From Alkalihalobacterium chitinilyticum (lineage in GTDB: Bacteria > Bacillota > Bacilli > Bacillales > Bacillaceae_F), in contig NZ_JAOTPO010000005.1 in assembly GCF_029028005.1 (NCBI RefSeq), forward strand, positions 1 to 64,000: a stretch of 64,000 nt of DNA, in the 5' to 3' direction. Under the pieces are notes generated by a model. That model was not told the DNA's origin. It made no database searches and saw nothing but the letters and a program-made list of their open reading frames with translations. Below, one piece after another: positions 51,886-62,206 of this stretch. The first letter of the stretch is position 1, and each line of letters opens with the position of its first letter. Made by a program: the position numbers and the translations under genes.

Positions 51886-54800
51886 ATGCACATTAAAAAT
51901 ATGTTTAAAAAGCCGATAAACCGGGATATAAAAGGTGTAATTAAAGTCGGTCAAGATGATGAATTAAACGTTTATCAAGAGTTGGATGAGTATATAGTTA
52001 CAAATGAGTTAGCCGAACACTTTGAAGACTTTTTTAAAGCTTACAACAAGGGAGTATTTGGCCATACCGATAAAATGGGTGTTTGGATATCAGGTTTTTT
52101 CGGGTCTGGTAAATCGCACTTTCTAAAAATTTTATCGTACCTTTTAGCTAATAAAAAAATAAAAAATAAAGAAGCACTATCTTTTTTTGAAGATAAAATT
52201 GAAGACACAGCAATCTTAGAAAACATGAAAGACGTTTCGAAAGTCACGACTGATGTGGTTCTTTTTAACATTGATGCCAAGTCGGAATCTGATTCAAACT
52301 TAAATAGAAATTCTATTTTACGAGTATTTAATCAAGCTTTTAATGAAATGCAAGGGTTTTGTGGTTCTATTCCGTGGCTTGCGGATTTAGAGCGACAATT
52401 AGTAAAAGAACACGTGTATGAGGATTTTAAGTCGACATTCGAATCAATTGCAGGCTCGACCTGGGAGTACTCTCGTGAAAATCTATACTACGAAGAAGAG
52501 GGGATTGTTAAAGCATTAGCCAAGACAACAAAAATGAGTGAAGAGGCAGTCCGGAATTGGTTTCACAAAGCTGAAGACAATTATAGTTTAAGTATTGAAA
52601 AATTCGCCCAGCGGGTCAATGAATATATAGAAAGACAAGCTGACAATCATCATGTATTATTCCTCGTTGATGAAATGGGGCAATACATAGGGGACGACAC
52701 CCAACTCATGTTGAACCTGCAGACCGTAGTGGAGCAATTAGGGATTTATTGTGGTGGAAAGTGCTGGGTGTTAGTAACGAGCCAACAAGAAATAGAATCA
52801 ATTACGAAAGTCAAAGGCGATGATTTCTCTAAAATTCAAGGTCGTTTTAATACAAGACTAAGATTATCGAGCTCCAATGTGGATGAAGTCATTCGGAAAC
52901 GGATACTGAAAAAAAATGATACAGCGAAGCAAGATTTGCAATTGTTATATCCGAAAAAACGATCGATTATTAATAATCTGATCACGTTCAAAGATATACC
53001 TGAATTTAAATCGTTCGCCGATCAAAACGATTTTATTGATGTGTACCCATTCATTCCTTATCAATTTCACTTATTACAAAAAGTGTTTACTGGAGTTCGC
53101 GTTCACGGCGCTGCAGGAAAAAGCTTATCTGAAGGAGAGCGTTCCTTACTAAGTGCTTTTCAAGCGTCTGCCATTGCTCATGCTTCCGATGAAGTAGGAA
53201 CCCTCGTCCCGTTTTCTGCTTTTTATGAAACGATTGAAACGTTCCTTGAAATCAGTATCCGCTCGGTGATTATTCAAGCACAACAAAACAGTCGTTTAAC
53301 TGATGAAGATGTTGAAATTCTGAAACTCTTGTTTTTAGTAAAATACGTAAAAGAAATGCCATCCAATATTGAGAACATCGCAACGTTGCTTGTGAAGCAT
53401 ATCGATGAAGACAAAGTCGAAAAAATGAAAACGATTCAAAATTCCTTGCAACGACTCATTTGCGAAACATTAGTCCAGAAAAACGGAGAAGAGTACATTT
53501 TTCTTACGAGTGATGAACAAGCTGTCAATCGTGAAATTAAAAGTATACATATTGATTTTGCTGAAACGATTCGTGATATTGGGCTCTTCATCTTTGAAGA
53601 TATCTATAACAAAAAAAAGTTTCGTTATTCAACTCGTTATCACTTTTCGTTTAATACATATATTGATAGTCTCGCCATACATCAACAAGGACATCCGTTT
53701 GGTGTGAAGGTCATTACTCCGTATTTTGAAGGAATAAACGCACTTCACGAAGCGGAACTTAAATCAATGTCACAGCGAGAAAATAATTTAATTATTAAAC
53801 TTCCACAAGATACAACGTTGATTGAAGAAATGGAACAAGCGAAAAAGATAGACTCTTATTTAAGAAAAGCAGGCGGAACGATATTTACATCGACTGTTGA
53901 CGATATTAGGTTGAGGAAAAGAACAGAGTCAACTGATAGAAAGAAACGAGTAAAAACACTTTTAATTGAAGGACTGAAAGAGGCGGACCTTTATGTAAAC
54001 AATCAAGCGTTAAAAGTAAAATCAAAAAAAACTGAAGCTCGAATGAATGAAGCGATCAAAGTTCTGATTGAGTCCCTTTATCATAAGCTCAACCAAATCA
54101 GACAACATACAAATTCAGTAAAAGATTTATACCCATTATTAATTAGAACTAACGAACAACTGTGTTTGATTGAAGAACCTAATAAGCTAGCACTAGCTGA
54201 ACTAAATGCTTATATTAGTCGAAACAGCCAAAGAAATATTCCAATTACTATGAAGAGTGTCTTAACGTTTTTCTCCAACATTCCGTACGGTTGGCATAAA
54301 TATGATATTGTTGCTTCTGTTATTAAGTTGTTTAAATCACAAAAAATTAATTTACTTTTAAACAAACAGCATATTGAGCTAGAAGATAAAGAATTTCTAA
54401 ATTATTTAACAAAACGGGATTACATTGAGCACACGTTCATAAAAGAACGAGAGAAAACACCGGCGAAATATATAAACAATATTAAAAACCTTTCTAAAGA
54501 GTTAACGGGTGTGGCTTCGCCGTTTGCAAACGAAGAGCAATTACGAAGTTATTTTAATTTATTAGTAGAAAAAGAGCTTGAAACAGTTATTAAAAGATAT
54601 TTAGATCGCTGTGACAAAAAGCTTTATCCAGGAAAAGACCTATTGCTAGAAGCAGAGATGACATTTAATGAACTGCTAGCGATTCCTGACACGCTCACCT
54701 GGTATAAAGTGGCCTATCAATTAAAAGAAGATATTCTAGATTATGTCGATGATAGAAAAGATATAAAACATTTCTTTGAAGAACAACAATCGATTTTTGA

Positions 54801-55452
54801 CGATGCGCTTGAAAAAATTGAGACTTTTGAGAAAAACCGATCGTACGTTATGGACGAGGAGATCATAAAAGCAATTAGAGACATGAAAAAAATTGTTCAG
54901 CAAGCAAACCCATACGCTAACATTTACCAATTACCGGTTTTAATCAAACGGTTTGTCGATAAGTTTACTGGGTTATTAGAAATAGAATGTCGTCCTGTGC
55001 GAGAAGTAATTAAAACTGACTATGAAAAGGTTATGAAAGAACTTTCTGTAAAGTCATTTAAAGATGAGCTTTTACCGGTCATTAAAGAGCGCTTTGATGA
55101 TTTATCGAACCGTTTGGAAACCGTGAACAACTTTTATGAAGCGATCGCCATGAAAGAAGAAAGTGGCCGGTTAAAAGTTCGCTCATTTAATGAAATTCAT
55201 GCAAAACAAATGGAACTGAGTCAGTCTCAAAAAGTACGAATTACACCGATAGTCCCATCGGGAACTACAGTAAAACCGGTGGAATTGAAGACGGAGTATC
55301 AACGGAAAACGACTTTAAATGTATGCATGTCGAGTCTGTTACGGGAGTCAACAACGATCGAAAATGAACAAGAGATTGACAATTTGCTTGAACAGATGCG
55401 TGAGCGCCTCAAAAAAAAATTAAAAGAAGATACGGTGATTCGTTTAATTTAA
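51886..55452 (+). CDS. brxC: BREX system P-loop protein BrxC
   Basis: A 1188-residue ATPase of the BREX phage-defence family. The start (IKNMFKKPINRDIKGVIKVG) is the BrxC signature. The Walker A loop GFFGSGKSHFLK lies at ~70-80 and the Walker B VLFLVDEMGQ near 256-265. The rest is a long helical region with coiled-coil stretches. No frameshift is seen, so it looks functional. Start at ATG 51886 after GAGGTGG; ATG 51847 is upstream of that site. PglX follows 15 bases later. The usual brxA and brxB genes are not upstream. Confidence 0.93.
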   Translation: MHIKNMFKKPINRDIKGVIKVGQDDELNVYQELDEYIVTNELAEHFEDFFKAYNKGVFGHTDKMGVWISGFFGSGKSHFLKILSYLLANKKIKNKEALSFFEDKIEDTAILENMKDVSKVTTDVVLFNIDAKSESDSNLNRNSILRVFNQAFNEMQGFCGSIPWLADLERQLVKEHVYEDFKSTFESIAGSTWEYSRENLYYEEEGIVKALAKTTKMSEEAVRNWFHKAEDNYSLSIEKFAQRVNEYIERQADNHHVLFLVDEMGQYIGDDTQLMLNLQTVVEQLGIYCGGKCWVLVTSQQEIESITKVKGDDFSKIQGRFNTRLRLSSSNVDEVIRKRILKKNDTAKQDLQLLYPKKRSIINNLITFKDIPEFKSFADQNDFIDVYPFIPYQFHLLQKVFTGVRVHGAAGKSLSEGERSLLSAFQASAIAHASDEVGTLVPFSAFYETIETFLEISIRSVIIQAQQNSRLTDEDVEILKLLFLVKYVKEMPSNIENIATLLVKHIDEDKVEKMKTIQNSLQRLICETLVQKNGEEYIFLTSDEQAVNREIKSIHIDFAETIRDIGLFIFEDIYNKKKFRYSTRYHFSFNTYIDSLAIHQQGHPFGVKVITPYFEGINALHEAELKSMSQRENNLIIKLPQDTTLIEEMEQAKKIDSYLRKAGGTIFTSTVDDIRLRKRTESTDRKKRVKTLLIEGLKEADLYVNNQALKVKSKKTEARMNEAIKVLIESLYHKLNQIRQHTNSVKDLYPLLIRTNEQLCLIEEPNKLALAELNAYISRNSQRNIPITMKSVLTFFSNIPYGWHKYDIVASVIKLFKSQKINLLLNKQHIELEDKEFLNYLTKRDYIEHTFIKEREKTPAKYINNIKNLSKELTGVASPFANEEQLRSYFNLLVEKELETVIKRYLDRCDKKLYPGKDLLLEAEMTFNELLAIPDTLTWYKVAYQLKEDILDYVDDRKDIKHFFEEQQSIFDDALEKIETFEKNRSYVMDEEIIKAIRDMKKIVQQANPYANIYQLPVLIKRFVDKFTGLLEIECRPVREVIKTDYEKVMKELSVKSFKDELLPVIKERFDDLSNRLETVNNFYEAIAMKEESGRLKVRSFNEIHAKQMELSQSQKVRITPIVPSGTTVKPVELKTEYQRKTTLNVCMSSLLRESTTIENEQEIDNLLEQMRERLKKKLKEDTVIRLI

Positions 55453-55467
55453 TAGAAGGAGAATTAC

Positions 55468-58400
55468 ATGAATAAATCTACTATTCGAAAATTCGCTGTC
55501 CAAGCACGAACGCAGCTGGTTATTGATATCGAACAACAAGCGTATGAACTGGGAATAACTCCAGGTGAGATCAAAGAAGCGGAAGTCTGTGAAGGTGGCT
55601 TCCGCGTCAATCAAAGAATTTTTCCCTCTTTTGAACTAAAGCAACGGGAAGAGCTTATTAAAAAAATAAAAGAAAAAGGCTACGAGCAAATTATTGAAGA
55701 GGTCGCTTATACGTGGTTTAACCGTTTGATAGCCCTTCGTTTTATGGAAGTGAATGACTACTTGCCAACAGGGGTTAGGGTTCTTTCTTCAGAACAGCCC
55801 TGGAAAACAGAGCCGGACATTTTAGCAGAAGCCCAAAACATCGATTTAGACATTAACCTTGATAGACTTTATCGTTTTCAAGATGCTAACGATAGAGAAG
55901 GGCTGTTTAAATACTTACTCATCAAGCAATGTAACGCATTACATACGATTTTACCGGTTATGTTTAAAAAAATTAACGACTATACCGAACTGTTATTGCC
56001 GCACAATTTATTACAGGATGATTCCGTCCTCCAACTTCTCGTCACATTAATTCCTGAAGAAGATTGGAAAGATCAAGTTGAAATCATCGGTTGGCTGTAT
56101 CAATTTTACATTTCTGAAAAGAAAGATGAAGTTTTTGCCGGATTGAAGAAAAAACAAAAAGTCACGAAAGAAAACATCCCTGCAGCTACACAGCTTTTTA
56201 CACCGAAATGGATCGTACAATACATGGTTGAAAATGCCGTTGGGCGTGTATGGTTGGAAACCCACCCAAACGAAGAATTAAAAGCAAACTGGAACTATTA
56301 TATAGAAGAAATTGAACAAGACGCTCATGCTCAAGCTCAGTTGGACAGCTTGAAACCTACCGATTTAAAGCCTGAAGAAATAAAGGTGTTAGATCCTTGT
56401 ATGGGTTCAGGACATATCCTTGTGTACGCCTTTGATATTCTTTATCACATTTATGCAAAAGCTGGTTATTCTCCTCGTGAAATTCCAAAGTTGATCCTAG
56501 AAAACAATTTGTATGGATTAGACATTGATGACCGAGCTGCACAGTTAGCTTATTTTGCACTGATGATGAAAGCAAGAAGCTATAATCGACGCTTATTTAG
56601 AGAGCCCATTCAAGTGCATGTATGCTCTATCCAAGAAAGTAATGAAATTCCAAGAGATGCCGTTGACTATTTTATTGACACAACGAATGTTGAAGTGGAT
56701 CCAACAGTTCAAATCGACTTAAACCATTTCATCGCAAGCTTCCATGATGCAAAAGAATTTGGTTCAATATTAAAACTAGAAAATCTTCAATTTGCTGCAG
56801 TTGAGAAACGACTAGAAGAGCTCCGCACGAGTGATTCTATTAATTTGTTTGAAGCGCAATATCGAGATGTCATTTTAGCAACCATTCCGCCGTTGCTTCA
56901 ACAGGCCAAAATATTAACAATGAAATATGATGTCGTTATCACAAACCCTCCTTATATGGGGATAGGAAATATGAATCCTGCTCTTAAAAAATACATTGAA
57001 GAGCATTACAAAGAATACTCCAATGATCTTTTCACTGTTTTCATGGAGCAGATGCACGAACTAGGAAAACCTGAAAGTTATATTGCGACAATTAATCAAC
57101 ATTCCTGGATGTTCTTAAGCAGATACGAACGAGTTCGATCGTTTTTAATGGAAACTCAATCAATCGTCTCCATGGTCCATCTCGGTGCACGAGCGTTTGA
57201 GGAAATCGGCGGGGAAGTCGTTCAAACAACATCGTATATTACTCGCAATACACCAATTGAGGATTTTACTAGTTGCTTTATTAATCTCGTTTCGTTTGGC
57301 ACCCAAGAAAAAGAACAACAAATGATGAATACAGATAATTGGTTTATTAAAAGAATCAAGGAATTCAAACGAATTCCAAAGCATCCGTTTGCATATTGGA
57401 CAAGTCAAACAATGCTTGAAAATTTTAACATGTACCCGTCAATTGAAACGGTTATAGACAAATCCGGCTCAGGAAACAAAACAGCAAACAATGAACGTTT
57501 TTTACGGTTTGCGTGGGAAGTTAATCAAGAAGAGATGAACAAGCGTTGGTTTTTATATGCAAAAGGTGGAAGGTTAAGAAAATGGTATGGAAACTTAGAG
57601 ACTATTATTGATTGGTCAGATGAAGCAAAAACATTTTACCGGGATAACCCGACTTCAAACTTATTAAACCAGGAATATTGGTTTAAAGATGGTATTACCT
57701 ATACGGATTTAACGACACGTGCGTTTAATGCACGGGTACTCTCAAGCAATACACTTTTTGATATGGCAGGGCCCGCCTTGTTAGTGGAGGATGAAGATAA
57801 TCGAATCTTTCTACTGGGGCTGTTAAATTCCGTTGTTGCAAATGAAGTATTTAGATTATTAAATTCAGGCCTGCACGTTAAATTAAACGACGTTGTACGC
57901 GTTCCGTTTATCCGTCCACCTGATGGTGTGAAGGAACAAGTCATTGCAATCGTCAGAGAAAACATCGAAATAGTAAAAGAAGATTGGGATTCGTTTGAGA
58001 CCTCAGTTGATTTTAGGAAGCATCCATTTTTACAGCACAATCAAGGTACGCTTGAAGGAACATATACAAACTGGACAAATTATACGACTGCACAATTTGA
58101 GCGCTTGAAAGCAAACGAAGAAAAGCTAAATGAAATTTTCATTCAGTTGTATCGTCTAGAAGGGGAATATTCTCCAGTTGTAAAGGAAGAAGAACTCTCT
58201 ATTCGGATTGCTGAGCGCGAACGCGATGTAAAATCTTTCATCTCTTATGCAGTCGGTTGTATGTTCGGAAGATATTCTTTAGATGAAGACGGCCTTGTTT
58301 TTGGAGGGGGAACATTCTCGCTAAGCCGGTATGAAACCTTTAATGTGGATAAAGATAACGTTATTCCAGTGACAGACGATGAGTATTTTGTTGATGATAT

Positions 58401-58989
58401 CGCCACACGTTTTGTTGATTTTCTCAGTATAACGTTTGGTGAAAGGCAACTTGAACAAAACCTCGAATGGATAGCAGGAGCACTTAATAAAAAAGGAACA
58501 GAATCTTCTAGACAAGCCATTCGACGGTATTTTATTAAAGACTTCTATAATGACCATGTCCAAGTGTATAAAAAACGTCCGATCTATTGGCAATTTGACA
58601 GCGGTAAACAAAATGGGTTTAAGGCACTCATTTATATGCACCGATATGATGAGGGGCTTGCCGCTCGCGTTCGTACCGAGTATCTTCATCTGTTACAACG
58701 AAAATATGAAGCAGAGTTGGAGCGATTGAACAACTTTTTGAGTGAAGATATTTCAGCTCGTGAGAAAACCATAACAAACAAAAGATTAGACACAATTGGA
58801 AAGCAACTCATCGAAACACAACACTATGATCAAGTCATTGCTCACATCGCTAATCAATGCATAATGATTGATTTAGCAGCTGGGGTTAAGAAGAACTATA
58901 TGCAATTCCAGAATATTAAGATCGGTCAAGCAACAGAAAAAATGCCTGCGACAAAAATGAACGTATTAGCAAACATAAATTATAAATAA
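55468..58989 (+). CDS. pglX: BREX adenine-specific DNA methyltransferase PglX
   Basis: A 1173-residue N6-adenine methyltransferase, normal family length. Motif I is VLDPCMGSGHIL (Asp309 region) and motif IV TNPPYMG (Asn493-Tyr496). The long C-terminal part holds target-recognition and coiled-coil segments (RLEELRTSD, LQRKYEAELERLNNFL). In BREX it methylates a non-palindromic hexamer to mark self DNA, and with BrxC, PglZ and others blocks phage replication. Here pglZ and brxL do not follow. AGAAGGAG site. Intact. Confidence 0.93.
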   Translation: MNKSTIRKFAVQARTQLVIDIEQQAYELGITPGEIKEAEVCEGGFRVNQRIFPSFELKQREELIKKIKEKGYEQIIEEVAYTWFNRLIALRFMEVNDYLPTGVRVLSSEQPWKTEPDILAEAQNIDLDINLDRLYRFQDANDREGLFKYLLIKQCNALHTILPVMFKKINDYTELLLPHNLLQDDSVLQLLVTLIPEEDWKDQVEIIGWLYQFYISEKKDEVFAGLKKKQKVTKENIPAATQLFTPKWIVQYMVENAVGRVWLETHPNEELKANWNYYIEEIEQDAHAQAQLDSLKPTDLKPEEIKVLDPCMGSGHILVYAFDILYHIYAKAGYSPREIPKLILENNLYGLDIDDRAAQLAYFALMMKARSYNRRLFREPIQVHVCSIQESNEIPRDAVDYFIDTTNVEVDPTVQIDLNHFIASFHDAKEFGSILKLENLQFAAVEKRLEELRTSDSINLFEAQYRDVILATIPPLLQQAKILTMKYDVVITNPPYMGIGNMNPALKKYIEEHYKEYSNDLFTVFMEQMHELGKPESYIATINQHSWMFLSRYERVRSFLMETQSIVSMVHLGARAFEEIGGEVVQTTSYITRNTPIEDFTSCFINLVSFGTQEKEQQMMNTDNWFIKRIKEFKRIPKHPFAYWTSQTMLENFNMYPSIETVIDKSGSGNKTANNERFLRFAWEVNQEEMNKRWFLYAKGGRLRKWYGNLETIIDWSDEAKTFYRDNPTSNLLNQEYWFKDGITYTDLTTRAFNARVLSSNTLFDMAGPALLVEDEDNRIFLLGLLNSVVANEVFRLLNSGLHVKLNDVVRVPFIRPPDGVKEQVIAIVRENIEIVKEDWDSFETSVDFRKHPFLQHNQGTLEGTYTNWTNYTTAQFERLKANEEKLNEIFIQLYRLEGEYSPVVKEEELSIRIAERERDVKSFISYAVGCMFGRYSLDEDGLVFGGGTFSLSRYETFNVDKDNVIPVTDDEYFVDDIATRFVDFLSITFGERQLEQNLEWIAGALNKKGTESSRQAIRRYFIKDFYNDHVQVYKKRPIYWQFDSGKQNGFKALIYMHRYDEGLAARVRTEYLHLLQRKYEAELERLNNFLSEDISAREKTITNKRLDTIGKQLIETQHYDQVIAHIANQCIMIDLAAGVKKNYMQFQNIKIGQATEKMPATKMNVLANINYK

Positions 58990-59002
58990 TCATTGAAAGG
59001 TA

Positions 59003-59050
59003 CCAGGCACCTTTACCACTGCAATAGGGTAAAGTTGCCTGGTTTCATTT
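59003..59050. repeat. Palindromic repeat / terminator after pglX
   Basis: CCAGGCACCTTTACC (59003-59017) pairs with GGTAAAGTTGCCTGG (59028-59042) with one mismatch; a T-rich tail follows. The GGTACC core relates it to the 21-bp palindrome at 14941. It probably also ends the brxC-pglX transcript. Confidence 0.6.
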
Positions 59051-59233
59051 TTTAGGAATGAGGGTATAGGTCATTATTATAAATTTTATTTCTATAATAT
59101 TAAGAAAATATGACTAGATTATAATTAAGGAGTTTAATAGAAAATCATTTTATAATAAAATATAATAAATGGTCTGTAATTTATTGGAGTTTATATAGAA
59201 TGATGAAGTTTGAGGAATTGGAGGAAACTGTTT

Positions 59234-61891
59234 ATGGAGCAACTAGAAAGATCCTATGAAAACATTACTTATTTTTGTACCCATAGTCCAGTACCAATCA
59301 TTGCAATCACGCTTGATGGTATTATAGTGGGTGCGAATGACTTAGCAAATGACATTTTGAATAAAGGAAAGAATTTAGAGAGCGCTTCCTTTTATGATTT
59401 TTTTCAAGACCGTTATCATGAACTCATTCATCATTCTACTGTTCATTTACAAGAAATGAAACAATCCCCTCGATTGCTTGAAGTAAAAACCTTACATAAA
59501 CAATGGCTGAAGTTGCATTGTCGTTTTTTATCCGAAAATGAGGCAAGCCTTATTTTGATTACGTTAGAAGATATTACGTGGCAAAAGCAGCGTGATTTAT
59601 TGTTAGAATTAAATCAAACTGTTCTCAATATGATCGTTAAACGTGAATCATTGCAGGAGATCCTGCACCGTTTATCCACGATGGTTGAAGCTTATTTTGT
59701 CAGAAAAGCCTATTCGTCGATCTTACTCATAAATCAAGATAAAAAGATTAGTAAAATCGTTGCACCCAATCTTCCACACGAGTTTATTGCACCGTTCTAT
59801 GATGAGGAAGTTGGTGAAAAAGGCTCTTGTGGAACAGCGATGGTACGAAAAGAACCTATCATAACGCAAGACATTTTAACAGACCCATTATGGGAGGGGG
59901 TTCGCACCCACACCGTAAGTTACGGACTTCACTCCTGTTGGTCTATTCCTATTTTTATTGATGAGGAAGTGGTGGGGTCTTTTGCTATCTACCATCCCTA
60001 TTCGTCAGTTCCGACACAACTAGAATTAGAAATGATTGAGATGTGTGCTAAGTTAGTAGGATTAGCTCTAGAAAGAAAAGAAGGAGAAAAAAGATTACTT
60101 CATGAAACGGAAAAACGATTTAAGTTCGTAATGGACCTTATCCCTGATTTAATCGTCTTTAAAGATGAGAAAGGTCGTTGGCTTGAAGGAAATCAAACGG
60201 CAAAAGAAAAACTTCCAACTTTTCAATTTAGCCAAGTTGGTGACGAATCAAAGCCACTGTATCAACAATATCAATATTTTCTTTCTCAAGTAGAAGAAAC
60301 CGACCAATTGGTATTAGAGCTTAATTCACCTGTAAGAAGGGAGCTGAAATTCCCGCAAACCAATGGGGATGAGTTAGTATACGATATCATAAAAGTACCT
60401 CTTATAAGTGAGGACCACATACTTAATAAAGGAATCGTTGTTATTGGGCGTGATATAACTGAACGAAAGAAAACCGAACGACTGTTAGAGAGGAACGAAC
60501 AACAATTTAAATCGTTGTTTGATCATAACCCGAACGGTATTTGTATAATGGATCTAAATGGAGAAGTGGTGAGTTGCAATCATTCACTCGAACAGATTTT
60601 AGGGTATGAATTTTCGGAAATAAAAAATGCCACCTATCAATTTGTAAATCAAAGTGATTTAGAAAGAGCAAAGGAGCACTTTAACCAATCACTTAAGGGG
60701 ATATCCCAAGAATTCGAAACGACCATTAGACATCAAACCGGCAGAAATGTGTACTTAAAAGTTACAAACGTACCTATTATCGTTCAGGAAAACGTGATCG
60801 GTGTGTACGGGATTGTAGAAGATATAACAGAAAAAATAAAATCACAGGAAAAACTCAAGCAAACGAAGGAATTTTTGGAATCTTTAATCTATCATAGTGC
60901 CGATTGTATTGGTACGTTGTCATTAGACGGAGAGGTCCTGCATGTCAACCCAGCGATTGAAAGTATTTATGGTTGGAAGCTTGAAGAAATCATTGGAAAG
61001 AAATATCCAGTTCTTCCAGACGCACAACGTGAAGAAATGAACGAAATTATTGAGAAAATAAAAGCGGGTAAAGATATTATCGGAATAGAGACAAAACGAA
61101 AAAAGAAAGATGGTTCCATTATTGACGTCAGTATTACGTATTCACCATTACGAGATGGTGCGGGTAATTTAATCGGCTTTACATCGGTTTCAAGGGATAT
61201 TAGTGACCGGAAAAGAACGGACGAACTATTAAAAAGGTCGGATAAACTATCGGTCATCGGTCAGTTGTCAGCTGCGGTGGCACATGAAATACGAAATCCA
61301 CTTACATCGATTAAAGGTTTTATCCAACTGTTTAGTGACCGGATCCAAAAAGAATATGCTGATTTAATGTTATCCGAATTAGAGCGGATTGAAGTTATTG
61401 TAACCGAATTTTTATCATTAGCTAAACCACAAGCTAATCTATTTTTAGAAAAAGATCCTGTACAAATTTTAAAAGACACATTGGCTATCATCGATACAGA
61501 AGCACTATTAAATCAAATCGAAATCGAATGTGAAATTGATCGAGGTATAGATGCTATCCTTTGTAATGAACATAAAATTAAACAGGTGTTAATTAACATC
61601 TTGAAAAATGCGATAGAGTCCATGCCAACAGGTGGTAAACTTAAAATAAAAATGAAAAACAGTGATCCCTTTGTAAAAATAGAAGTTACGGATCAAGGAT
61701 GTGGCATCCCTAAAGAAAAAATGGAAAGACTCGGTGAGCCGTTTTACTCTAGTAAAGATCATGGTACAGGACTAGGTCTTATGGTTTGCTTTAAAATTAT
61801 TGAAGAACATAAAGGATTAATTGAAATTGAAAGTGAAGTTGGAGAAGGAACAACGATTATGATTCATTTGCCGATTTATAAGGAACTATAG
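59234..61891 (+). CDS. Multi-PAS/GAF sensor histidine kinase
   Basis: An 885-residue soluble kinase. Domain order: PAS (~10-110), GAF (~135-285, with AGSCGTAM-like EKGSCGTAMVRKEPI), PAS (~300-410), PAS (~430-545), PAS (~555-670), then HisKA with His684 (AAVAHEIRNPLTSIKG) and HATPase (NILKNAIESMP, DQGCGIPKE, GTGLGLMVCFKI). The kinase end resembles the KinA/KinE group that feeds the sporulation phosphorelay, which is inference. Start at ATG 59234 after TTGGAGGAAA. Confidence 0.88.
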   Translation: MEQLERSYENITYFCTHSPVPIIAITLDGIIVGANDLANDILNKGKNLESASFYDFFQDRYHELIHHSTVHLQEMKQSPRLLEVKTLHKQWLKLHCRFLSENEASLILITLEDITWQKQRDLLLELNQTVLNMIVKRESLQEILHRLSTMVEAYFVRKAYSSILLINQDKKISKIVAPNLPHEFIAPFYDEEVGEKGSCGTAMVRKEPIITQDILTDPLWEGVRTHTVSYGLHSCWSIPIFIDEEVVGSFAIYHPYSSVPTQLELEMIEMCAKLVGLALERKEGEKRLLHETEKRFKFVMDLIPDLIVFKDEKGRWLEGNQTAKEKLPTFQFSQVGDESKPLYQQYQYFLSQVEETDQLVLELNSPVRRELKFPQTNGDELVYDIIKVPLISEDHILNKGIVVIGRDITERKKTERLLERNEQQFKSLFDHNPNGICIMDLNGEVVSCNHSLEQILGYEFSEIKNATYQFVNQSDLERAKEHFNQSLKGISQEFETTIRHQTGRNVYLKVTNVPIIVQENVIGVYGIVEDITEKIKSQEKLKQTKEFLESLIYHSADCIGTLSLDGEVLHVNPAIESIYGWKLEEIIGKKYPVLPDAQREEMNEIIEKIKAGKDIIGIETKRKKKDGSIIDVSITYSPLRDGAGNLIGFTSVSRDISDRKRTDELLKRSDKLSVIGQLSAAVAHEIRNPLTSIKGFIQLFSDRIQKEYADLMLSELERIEVIVTEFLSLAKPQANLFLEKDPVQILKDTLAIIDTEALLNQIEIECEIDRGIDAILCNEHKIKQVLINILKNAIESMPTGGKLKIKMKNSDPFVKIEVTDQGCGIPKEKMERLGEPFYSSKDHGTGLGLMVCFKIIEEHKGLIEIESEVGEGTTIMIHLPIYKEL

Positions 61892-61930
61892 TAAGAGAGT
61901 AATACGATATACAAGTTAATAAATCATTAT

Positions 61931-61975
61931 GACCAAATGGCAGTACATTAACCTCGTCGCTTGGTCTTTTTTTAT
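61931..61975 (+). terminator. Terminator of PAS kinase gene
   Basis: GACCAA (61931-61936) pairs with TTGGTC (61961-61966), followed by T7. Confidence 0.65.
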
Positions 61976-62206
61976 GTTCTTTTGTTAAAGGTGTTTATTC
62001 CTAAATTAATATTTCATTCGGATTATATAATAGAGTAAGAGTTGATTGATAATTTCTGGAAAATAGATTAATATATTATGGGTATAAGTGACTATAGTAG
62101 CATCAATTTTAAAAAGTTCACTTAACTCTTAAATTACAAGACTTTATTCTTGTAATTATATAACAATACAAAAATAAATTGTGGCCACGATTAAAAGGAG
62201 CAAACA

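Noticed and set aside
51886-58989. Complete BREX type 1 locus
   Set aside because: Only brxC and pglX are present; the adjacent genes are sensor kinases, not brxA, brxB, pglZ or brxL.
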